Source: Puccinia triticina
Taxonomy: Eukaryota > Basidiomycota > Pucciniomycetes > Pucciniales > Pucciniaceae
DNA length: 64,000 bases
Reading direction: 5' to 3'
Assembly: GCF_026914185.1 (NCBI RefSeq)
Contig: NC_070563.1
Coordinates: 496,001 to 560,000, forward strand
Part shown: positions 10,640-21,000 of the stretch, piece after piece
Layout of the letters: the number at the start of each line of letters is the position of its first letter
Position numbering within the stretch: position 1 is the stretch's first letter
Notes under the pieces: model-generated
Told to the model about the DNA's origin: nothing
Database searches by the model: none
Seen by the model: the letters and a program-made list of their open reading frames with translations, nothing else
Program-made: the position numbers and the translations under genes

Positions 10640-12850
10640 CTAATTTGACCCTCTTTCGTTCTTTCAAAAGTCGGCTCTGTTCAACTTCCAGTCGCTTTTG
10701 CTAGTGATCCTCTTGATCATCTGCACGTGTACTTATCTGAGAGCACCGGCGCCTAGTCTCATCGATCGCAACAAAGTGAAGCGGTGACTGAGGCGATTTG
10801 TGATAAGATAAGACAAGCAAATTGGTAGATTTAGTGGAGGCCAGGTTTGGAGAACCAATACCCGTGCCGTGGACCATGTTCCTTATTGTCAGGTTCACGT
10901 TCTTACAAAGGTACCTGTAAGTTGGTCACACAATTTTGCACATTAACAAAACGCAAATATAAAGCTGGTTAGGAGTACATAGCTTTGAAATGGGCTTGTT
11001 GTGGTGCTGGGCCATAATCCTTGTGAGATTCAATCTTGTGGGATAGATCCATGTTTTGCTTGTTGAATGCTGTGGACCTACCCAAGAAAATTGACAGCAA
11101 AAGATAAACACCAAGGAGCTGTAGCTTGCGCATATATTATCATGAAATAGGAATGTGGACATCTTGCCATTGGTAATAAATTATCTGACTACAGCAGAGA
11201 AACTAAATCAGTTTAGGAGTGATTTATGTTTCAATATATTTTCTGTTATTTACATAGTAATTTTTAGCACAGGTTTATCTGACAAGAAAATTAGTCATTT
11301 GTTATATTAACCAAAGTCCATAATAATCCAACTGCTCAACCAGGGGTCCAGGATGAGGATGAGGTCCCAAATTCATCTTCAGAAAATATGGAATTCTGCT
11401 TTCAGCTTCCACTTCTGCATTGTATTCATGCTTTGTGAACTTGATACCCGTGTTGAAGCAACACTGAAACTGCAATCTGCCTAAGGAGATGCTGTCGCAA
11501 CGGGTCGTAGGTCAAAAGTATGTTCCAAACCAGGTGTCCTGAAGTCTTTGTGCGCTCTGATCAAGTGAGAAAGAGCTATGTACACAAAGGAACTTGTGGA
11601 CTGAAGTGCAAATATACATACAAAAATTTGTGATCCACTTGCGTGAGCACACCTGCTGTCCAATTACTTAGAGTGGTTCTGACCTATGCTTAATAGATGT
11701 GCCAGTGTTGTCTGAATTTTAGAGATGCTTTTCGTGTGCTAGAATGGTATTAGTTTCAAGTATTAGACACTTCCACCATATTGACAGTTTGGTAATGAGT
11801 TTGCTTCCAAGGAGGTAGGAACCATCCCACCCAAAATGACTCAAGTCACCAGCCTAAACAACATTCAACTGTGCAAGCCAAAGTTGCTTCAATGAAGTTA
11901 TGCTCCAGAAGGGACACTTCATGGCAAGACATAATCTTTGGCTTTCTTCATTCAGTTTGTTCCTCTGCAAGTAGATTAAAAAAAGAACAGACACATTCTT
12001 TCTACTGGGCTAACCAAATCCACCCAAAATATAACATACATTTGTCCCAAACATTTAGAAATGTGTCAGTTCAACACATTCTGGAATCAGATATAAATCA
12101 TGAGACCTTGAGTTCCAGCAGGATAAGAACATCACCTCTTTGATTTCCCAGGTAATGACATTTTCAACTGGTAATGCTCAACTTCCCTGGCCTTTCTCCA
12201 CTATCCATTTCTATTGAGTTGAGCAAAGCTTTAAATTTGTTGGTGATTTAGTGTGAGACCGGTCTCAATTTCTTGTAGACATGTTTTCTAGAAAACAGGC
12301 AACCAACCATAGTTCCTCTCTCTAATCAAGAAGTCATTGCCAATCAAAGCCAAAAGTTGCAATCATTGTTTTCTTCATACAGAGCAATTCTCATAAGCCC
12401 TTTCAGAACACTGCAGTCAAACTAGGAAGGTGCATGTGGAAAATCTGTAATAATCAGTGGAATTCAAGACCCATGCGGTTGCCACCAAGATCTTGTGATA
12501 CATATTTCACATCTCAGACTGGGGGCTCTATTAAACTGTGTAACAAAAATGAGATGATGAGATGGTCATGCCCGCAAGCTTCAACATCCGGAGTGACATT
12601 TCCATTCATTACTAGATATTAATAAAAGCACTTGGTCCTGTTGTGAAAAGAACTGTTCAAATCTTAGTTTGCTGTTACGCCAGAAAAAATACCAACAAAA
12701 ACATTTTGAATGAAATGATGTTTATTTGTTTCTAATTCTCAATGTTACATGCTATGCAGATTCATAAACATCTGACTGATTTTCTCCATTGACTCGCTTT
12801 GTAGATAAAGCTCTTCTCAAGTATGCATCAAAAATATCATTCAATGGGTA
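10640..12850. other. AT-rich interior of KDZ element, no gene recognised
   Basis: Only short frames without domain signals occur. The composition is more AT-rich than the transposase or accessory gene. It could be a separately acquired insert, but I found no terminal repeats that would delimit one. Confidence 0.4.
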
Positions 12851-12853
12851 AAT

Positions 12854-15800
12854 TCATGCCGCTGGCCCAGGCAACTGACCTGTCCAACTTCCGTCAGCAA
12901 CATCTTTGCAACACAATTGATGGATGCAACGTGGTAACATATCATCAGCTCGGTGGGTCCATTGTTGGTTAAATATGCTGCATTGGAATTTCTTACCATC
13001 GGCCAATGCATTGTTCAAAGCCTCTTGCTCAAGCGCAAGCTCAACCTGATCAGCAATTGGCGCTAGAAGGTCATCGTCGTCATCGTTGTCAAGATCCCCA
13101 TGAGTCCGTCCATCCTGGGTGTTGCTTGGTTCCCCGCTGGCATCATTTTTGGAAAGGAAGTTACGGAGTACTGTTTCATTGACATTGTCCAAGGAGTTGC
13201 CGATGGCATTGTCAAAATCGCCTCGAACCATGGATAAGTAGCCACTTGCTTTTAAAAAATTGAGGCGCATTATTTGCTCATTCCAATCGTTTACTAGTTC
13301 GGCGTCATTCTCATATGGTCCTGAGTTCGAAACCAGCAACACAACCTTGGAATTCCAGTGCAGCTGGAGGGAGGATATCTCGATGAAATAGTTGTGGAGG
13401 ATGGCTTTAATCGGGTCAATTTGGTCTTCACTTGACAATGATTGTAGTATCGGATGGTCCGTAACAGGCTGCAGTCTACTGTAAACCCAGTCCGTTTCCG
13501 AAGAGAGTCCAAACATCAGAGGAACAATTCGCTTGTGTTCCGTGACTGCCCAACGAGTGGCTCTCCGGATCTCTTGGCCTATACGTTGGACTTCTTCTTC
13601 ACCTCTGGTTAGACGTGCGAGCAGTCTCATGCCATCTTGAGTGTCGGCATCAACAGCCCATGGCTCATCGTGGTTAGTGAAGACACCATCATTCCAGAAT
13701 GGGCTGTCTGCTTCCAATCTCATTAGCTCATCATACTCGATGCGCGGTAGCGTTGGGATTGGGGGCGAGGCAAGGTGAAATGCATCTACGTGTCGGTTGT
13801 ACGTGTTTAGCACGGTTTGCAAAGCTGCCGTTCGCTTCCGTATTGCAATCACCAATTTTTCTTTCCCGTCTGTCCCTAAAAATGGTTGATGCATACGAGT
13901 ACATCAGATGAGATGAAGGAAAGGTTTTGTGATCTATTGGGACAGAACGCAACATCACATACCCAACTTGGAAGCTAGACCTTTTCGGACCACATCAAGA
14001 GGCCTCTTTTCCTCAACTAGAGCAAGGAACTTTTGTCTGAGTTCGGTTTTTGCCCACCACACCTTGAGGAACTGAGACTGCGTCTCCGCGGTGACACCTG
14101 CCAAGACTTCCTCCACGCCAACTCGCTCTCGTTGCTGGTCAATCTTGGATTGGATTTCCTGTAAGAATCGCAGGCGCGCAAGTGCCTCCTCGGGTGTCCG
14201 TATCTCTTCCCTAGACATATACAATGTCAGGATAATAAGCACAGCCACAGGATTGTGTTAGAAACCGGTCAGAAAAATCATACCAGGCCTCTATCAAATC
14301 TTGTTCCAACACCAACAGTCTCCCAAGCTCAAGCTTTTGTTCTTCCTTCGCATGATCTCTATTACTGTAGTAGTTCCTTTCCGCAATCCACTGCGCTTCG
14401 AGGAACTGAGGTGTATAGTTCTCATCACAGTAGTGATTAAAATGCTGGTATATTTCTTGTAGTTTGACAGAACAGGATTCGATGCTCTCGAGTGCCAGCT
14501 GAAGATGTTCATGCATCCAATCAACTTGAGATTTCTTATTAGCATCAGTCATGCGTAAATTGTACAGGAGATGAATAATCAATAGTGCATATGACAAGTT
14601 TGCATACCAGCTCCATGTTTCAGTTTAGCAGTGTAGTAGGCACATTGCCGAGCAATTGCCTGCAATCGATGAATCCGGGTCGCACTTCTTAGTGGTCCAA
14701 CCAAGTCAGATATCCCGGACCACAGTCGCTCCATCCCCTCACCGTTGGATAGGCCCCACTTCGTGTTGTAGCGGGGGTTGTATTTGATCTGACATGCCCA
14801 ATTATGGACATATGCATGAAAAACGGATGTGCCGAAGGCAACCTGATCAATGCGCCTACCCAATAGATTCCGCTTGAAGACCAATGTTTTGATGTCAGTT
14901 AATGATCTTACATTTTGTGAGGTAAGATTTTAAGGCAGCACAAAGCATTGAGGTACCTTTCTAACATGTGCATCTAAGTGGCACCCAATGTCGTAAAGTA
15001 CTCCAATTTTTTTGCTAGGGAAAGCGTTCAGTATATTGTCAAGGATGCTGACTGGGTAATAAAGTCTAGCATGAACATGCAAGGATTTAACGAATTCAGC
15101 CACGGTGATTATATATTGCTTAATTTTTACTCACTTTTCACCAGTTCCCTCTATGTTTGTCAGCTTCAATGGTATGTCATGGCGACAGCAACTGCCAAAC
15201 AGGCCAGTATCATCAAACTTGTCCCAGGAGGAGGAGTTACGCACATCATTTGCAGCTTTGTGAGAATCAGAGCAAGTGGACTATCACATTATACCAATGA
15301 TGAGATACAATTACGTGCCAGTGATGAGACAAAGCAAAAAAAAAACTCACCCTAAGGCCTGCAGAATCTCCTTCAGTGGACTCAAGTTGAACCTCGTGGT
15401 TGTTGATTTGTGAAGGTGGAATAAATATCGATGGATAGTCGCTTTCGGTAGGAACATCATTGCTTGCAAAATGGTGATGCCTATGCTGAAAATTACCATC
15501 CATAGCTATGATGGCATAGGCATCATCAACTTGGCTGACTTCGTCTGGTTTTTCGGGGCCAAAGCAAGAGGGGCACTTGGATGCCCAAAAGTCTTTCTCT
15601 TGCATTTGAAGCGCAACATTCAGGAGATCCTTTTGAAGAATTTGGATGCGGCTGTAGATGTCAATAGCTTGGGAGAAAGGAGTGCGCAGCTCGCGAGGAT
15701 TTCCCAATCGACTGCGGGCTAACAAGGGCTTTCTGGCTCGGGTTTCTTGATGGCATACAAGGCCTTTGATAAAGGACGTGTACGGCACCGCCGTCTCATA

Positions 15801-16462
15801 CCACAGGGATTGGTACAACTGAACAAGAGGAATCGCAAAGGCGGTTCGTGGTTTGGTTGGTGAGGCCGCAAGTACCCATGATAGAGTAGGCGTACTGGAT
15901 CGGGGATGCACAAGCAGAACTCAATTTTCTGTGCAGGGGATTGATCTGTGAACTACATATTTAAAGGCTGATTCAGTTTCAGGTCAATCGGAATGTATCC
16001 AATTTACTTGCCATGTGTATCTATCAAGTCTACGTCTCGAGACCGCCGTGTGGCACACACACATTTGTCAAGGGGGTCGAGATATTCCAATGAGCTAGTC
16101 CAGTTTTGAGTTCGGTACTGGCAGGTATAATAAGCGGCAGTCATCGATTTTTCCACGGATTTCCATGCAGCTGAGAGTTTTTCCTTTTGAATAGCATACT
16201 CGGTGATGATCTCTGGAGGCAGGCGGGTGTCGTTCTCATTGGGTTCCTCGCGACGATGGAAGTCGTCATGGTATGGCTCGGCCGGGGGTGATACATGAGG
16301 ATCTTGGTCAGGACGACGAGGGATAAGGAGTAAGTCAGCTCTCATGGGTGGCCGTGCTCCATCATTGTTGTTTGGTGTCTGTAAGTTTACCGGGGCTCGT
16401 CGATTGCGTACAGATGTTGGTGCCCGGCGGAGCGCAAATCCAGTTCGTCTTCTGGAGGGCAT
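12854..16462 (-). CDS. KDZ transposase, about 8 exons, with apparent frameshift
   Basis: The start is ATG at 16462 (MPSRRRTGFALRRAP). Exons follow at about 16462-16008, 15928-15360, around 15240-15135 and 15060-14955, 14885-14605, 14560-14285, 14215-13965 and 13880-12854. Recognisable KDZ blocks occur in order: a CxC pair (EFCLCIPD) at the start of exon 2; SPTKPRTAFAIPLVQLYQSL; AMDGNFQHRHHHFA; FDDTGLFGSCCRHDIPL; GVLYDIGCHLDAHV; VFHAYVHNWACQIKYNPRYN; and GLSNGEGMERLWSGISDLVG, which holds the conserved acidic residues. A coiled-coil-rich C-terminal half follows, as is usual for the family. In exon 2 the frame reading CLCIPDPVRLLYHGYL must shift by one base near 15,865-15,872 to reach AASPTKPRTAF, so the copy is either inactive or contains a sequencing error. 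The protein would cut and paste the 86-bp-ended element. Confidence 0.85.
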
Positions 16463-16761
16463 TGATTACCGAGCTGGTTTGCTGGGTGTGGGGGTAGAGG
16501 ATGGACAATGAGTATGAATACTGATGAAAGTGAGAGAGGAAATGTTAGGATACTCACATGCAGCTTTTCAATCCTGATTGGGTCACAGGTAGGTGGTGAG
16601 TTTTTCGGTGAGCTTGCCAAGTGTTGGTGGTGTCAAAAGTGAGCTGGGGTTGGAATCGAACCGAGGTGAGGAGGGGGTCCAACGGTGAAGTGGCCAAGTC
16701 GCTGAGTCGGGGCGCAAACACAGCAAGACTCGGTGAGAGCCCTTGTGACTTGGTGAGGCCT

Positions 16762-16847
16762 GCTGAGTGCGGGGTCGAACTATTGTGTAGTCTAATTTAC
16801 AGTTTGACGCGGACTATACATTAGTCCAATGTAGGTCGTCACGGGTG
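16762..16847 (-). repeat. KDZ terminal inverted repeat, right
   Basis: Perfect reverse complement of 5524-5609. It is followed immediately by the second copy of the CCGAAAAT target duplication (16848-16855). Confidence 0.95.
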
Positions 16848-16853
16848 CCGAAA

Positions 16854-17558
16854 ATGGCCAACGAACCGGCCCAGTCCGACGGCCTCAGTTTCCTCAGTGA
16901 ATCTTCCAATGCGCCGAGCTCAACGCCGGATGAAGAGAAACCCTCTGAAGATGATGAGGCTTGCTCGTCAAGCCACTCAAGCTCCGCGAGATATTCGGAA
17001 AATCACGACTCAGATGAGTCAGCCATTGACACCCCAACCAACAACTCACCAGATGCTCCCATCCAGGCCACTACCAAGAAGGCCGTCGAACCTCCCATCC
17101 AAGCGCCGTCAACCGAAGATCTTGTCGAGACGGGTTTGATCTTTGAGGGAAGCTCAGTGAATTAACTCGCCTCCCGACCCGGCGATTCCACTAGCAATAC
17201 GACTGAGGACGACAGATCCCCCCCACCACCCGCTCAAGGTATTGCAAACTCGGCTCACCAGACTCCCTCGATCGCTCCCTCGATCGTGTTATTGGATGGT
17301 CCGCCGAGCTCATGGGATTCAAACTCAGCTCACCAGACTCCCTCGATCGCTCCCTTGATCGTGTTATTGGATGGTCCGCCGAGCTCATGGGAATCCTCCG
17401 CGCCCGCAGAAGGACAGGCGAGACAACCTGTTTTCCCTGATGTTGTGTTGTTGGATGGTCCCCCAAGTTCCTGGGATTCAAACAGCGCCCTCAGAAAGCG
17501 GGCCCGAACACCAAACTATCCTCCTCCACCGACACCAAGACCCCGCCGCTCAAAATAG
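16854..17558 (+). pseudogene. Gene interrupted at its start codon by the KDZ element; internal TAA
   Basis: The ATG at 16854-16856 uses the last two bases of the transposon's target duplication, so the element sits directly against the first codon (MANEPAQSDGLSFLSESS). The frame is Ser/Glu/Pro-rich and acidic, stops at TAA 17163-17165, and then stays open in the same frame to 17558. The downstream part holds three copies of VLLDGPPSSW(D/E)S, two of them linked by a repeated segment containing HQTPSIAP, and ends with a basic Pro-rich tail (PPPPTPRPRRSK). A 38-nt GT-AG pair (17157-17194) would remove the stop but breaks the frame. The gene has lost its promoter to the transposon and carries a nonsense codon. 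No known domain; function unknown. Confidence 0.6.
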
Positions 17559-17758
17559 TTGTTTGGAAGTCTTTATTTTCCACTTTTCTCCTTTGTATCT
17601 ACTACTCCATGGAATGATAAACCAATGAATACACACTTGTTTTTTCACTCTACACTGGCTCTTAGATTACTTGTGTCTCTCTTTCAATACTCAGTAATAT
17701 ATATATTTATATATATTGAACTAAAACTGCTAGTGAGTGTCCAATTGAGGTCAAATTT

Positions 17759-17821
17759 AAGCTGTGGCAGAGGCACTCTAAGCTGTGGCAAAGGCACTCT
17801 AAGCTGGGGAGGAGGCACTCT
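17759..17821 (+). repeat. Three tandem 21-bp repeats (AAGCTGTGGCARAGGCACTCT)
   Basis: The units lie at 17759-17779, 17780-17800 and 17801-17821; the third is diverged (AAGCTGGGGAGGAGGCACTCT). They probably form the left subterminal repeats of the Plavaka element. Confidence 0.85.
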
Positions 17822-18038
17822 GAACTGATGTGGCAGATGGACTCCAAACATTGTTATTATAAGATTCACATCATATTTTCTCAAAACAATCATATAATTT
17901 TTCATAAAAACACCTGTCAACTGTTTGGTTATCTTATTAGGCTACTCTGCTCCTATTTGATAATTATAGATCAAACAATAAGACTAACTAAGAAATCAAC
18001 TACGCAGTCTTGATTGCTTACTGTATCAGGCATTGCAT

Positions 18039-21000
18039 TCATTTCTTTTTCTGCAATTTTTTCAAATATTCACGTTGTTCTACCACTCTACCATGTAAAA
18101 ATTCATGTTTTGCCACCACTCTATCATATTCCTTCTTCACAGTGTTGATGGTCTTTTCAAAAGCTCCCCCATCTTTGCACACTAGGGTGTGCTTAGCCAT
18201 GCAGTGTTGATATTTTTGCCGCCAGGCTAATTGTGCTTCTGAAATTGTCTCTCCCACATATCCAGCTGGTGTTGGGACTAGTAAATGATCCTTATCTACA
18301 AATGTGATAGCAACAAAATGTGCCTTTGATGGAATCAAAGCAAATGTAATTGGCTGATTGTCATTTGGTAGAACAAAGTCCGGGAAAAATGATGTACTTT
18401 CATATGGCGAATAGAAACAAACTGGGGTCTGATATGTATTTGAAATAATTTTTCCCATTCCTGGCATAGTCATCCAATATTCCACTCCACATGGTTCAGG
18501 TGACGGCGCATTCAAAATCTTTAAATGTTCTTCAACAGTGTAGAAAGGGTTGGCTTTTTGGTAGAAGACTCTCCTGTTCTTCAACTCTTCTGATAGCTCA
18601 TGCCGTATGTTCATATAGTCTTCTTCTCCTCTTCCCAAAAGGAATGCTACAGACCTGAATCCACAGTGCCCATCTCCTTTAACATTAAAAATTTGTTTCA
18701 CCCACGGCTGGATTGGGGTTGGAATTTCCCATATGTAGTCATCTCTCATATCAGGTGGATGAGGTTTTGGTCCTAAATCAAAAGAGTCTGACAGTGCTCT
18801 ATGACTTGAGAAAGTCTTGGGTGTTGATGTTGAGGAATTGAATATTTTATTATTTCCTTGGTTTGCTTCCTCTCCTTTCACTAGGTGATTTGAGAAAGTT
18901 TTGGGTGTTAATACCTCTGATAGTCTGGGGTCAATGGACTTGGAGATTGGACCATGTAATGGATTGTACAAAGAATGATGGTTGATGGATATTGGATTCA
19001 ACACAGATACTGAATCAGAGATGCTTTTTCTTCTCTTAGCAGTTTCTGATTGGCTGTACTGTGTGGCTAAGTTTGAAGGGATACACTGCATATGCATAAT
19101 TGATTGGGGGGAATATGATCCATTTAAACCAGGAGAATTTTCAATGCTTGCGCTCATTCTTTTTTGAGTGTGGAGTGGTGAATTTTGATAATGCTGCATA
19201 ATTTTTTGGGGAGAATATGATTCATTAAAACAAGGAGAATTTGGAATGCTTGCACCCATTCTTTTTTGAGTGTAGAGTGGTGCATTTTGAGAGTAGTTTC
19301 CTAGTAGGCTGTGCTGCATCTGACTACCTGGATAATGTGAATCATGCCCACTGTGAATGAGTGGCGCGGGGGGAGCTTGGAGCCCTTGAATACTGGAATT
19401 AATCTTTATCTGTGATTTACTAGGATTCTGAACAAATTGTTTGGTTTGAGGGGCTGCTACTGAATAAGATGTGTTCATCTGAGGTTGAAAATTCTGATGA
19501 CTTATGAGAGACATCACATCTTTTTGGGAGGGTGTTTTTGAGGTTGTCTGAGGGACCTGTCCATTTAACACCTGTCCATTTAACAAGGGGTTCCCCTTTT
19601 TTTGGGCTGGGTTTTTGGTTTTTGTGTTTGGCTGATAAGGTTTATTGTTCCACGTTTCCATGCCTCTTCTGGTGGCATCTTCCCATTCATCTGCTGTAAC
19701 TCGTGGAAATGACAACCTGGATTCATTCCTGTGGTATATCATTGACCTTAATGAACATGCATTAAGTATATAACTATGATTTTGGCTGTGGTCATGCTTG
19801 ACATTATACTTGGAGGTTTGGCCTTCTTGCCTACCTACTCTGTCTGTTTTCTCATGAACTACCTGGCACCCGGCGTCATTGCAGTTATGCTGGAAATTGA
19901 GACAACAAATTACATCCTTTCACACAAATTCTTGGTCAGATTTGTAGAATATATATGTGATTTGAAAGCCACACAAATTGGTTGACTCACCACAGCTCTG
20001 ACATAGAGATATGTATTTGTGGCCTGGTATTCCCGCATTTGATAAAAAGCATGGACTCCAGATGATTTGTAAGTGTGGACTTCTACAAAAAAGGTACTTG
20101 ATGAATGTTCTGCTTGCCAAATTGAAATCACAGATCCAACAATTGGATATTTCTTGGGCCTGCGTATCTACATGTGCCATTGGATTGATAAGTATATGTT
20201 GGTCATCTTCATACTACAAATTTCATACTTACCAATACAAAAATGCCTGTCTGGACTTTATCATGCTCTCCAGTTTTGATACTTGTTACCCTTTTCCACT
20301 TTATTTCTGGGAAATTCTCATAAAGGAAACTTGGAATAGCCACTTCATTTTGAGGCACTGCTTCATTGTACAATATTGGATACCTTATGGGTTCTGAAAG
20401 GTCAATCCCCATGAGTTTTTGTACCTCTTTATTGAATTTGAATATATGAGTGATCTCCTTTGAAGGTCGGAAATAATACCTCTTGACATAATTATAGAGC
20501 AAAACACCGGACAGTATGAGCCTCATTGCTTGATAATTTGAGAAGGTGTTTGCTATGTCCCTCCCTGGGGCTTGACGGTTGGAATGAATTGAAGCATTCC
20601 TCATTATTCCATTGTATGATTCAAATTTCTCAGATGAAAACAAGCTAGGTGGACCAAACCGCCTGACCGATTCAGGAAGATGGAGGAGCATATGAAATTT
20701 AGCTTTATTGACCCACTGTGCATTCATTCTCAAGATATGATACAGAAATATATCAATATGATGTTGCAGATCTTCAATGTATGTTTCCATGTTGTTGATT
20801 TTTGTTTGGTATACATATGTACACAGGTAACACAACGACATCCATATATCCCTTTGCTGCCTGTTCATAAATGGAAAGAAGACAAACGGGGCAGCTTGAA
20901 CCACAATCTTCATATGCTTTCCAATGAAACTCTTGTAGTGGGTGACCATAAACACCCCCCTCAAAGAAGGAATATTTAGTGCGCCTTTGTTGAAAGACTC

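Larger units (their letters stand above)
5524..16847. mobile_element. KDZ-superfamily DNA transposon, 11,324 bp
   Basis: The element is delimited by perfect 86-bp terminal inverted repeats (5524-5609 and 16762-16847, both starting CACCCGTGACGACCTACATT read inwards) and by the 8-bp duplication CCGAAAAT. It encodes a KDZ transposase on the minus strand (12854-16462). On the plus strand it carries an accessory gene of unknown function (about 5821-8435), and between them a degenerate copy of a host translation gene on the minus strand (9813-10404). Identical terminal repeats and an undegraded duplication point to recent transposition, but the transposase shows a frameshift near 15,870, so this copy may need help in trans. 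About 2.2 kb (10,640-12,850) holds no recognised gene. Confidence 0.93.

Noticed and set aside
16845..16853. Start of the interrupted gene at GTG 16845
   Set aside because: This codon lies in the transposon end and a nuclear fungal gene should use the ATG at 16854.
17157..17194. A 38-nt intron removing the TAA in the interrupted gene
   Set aside because: It has GT and AG ends but changes the frame, so it does not rescue the protein.
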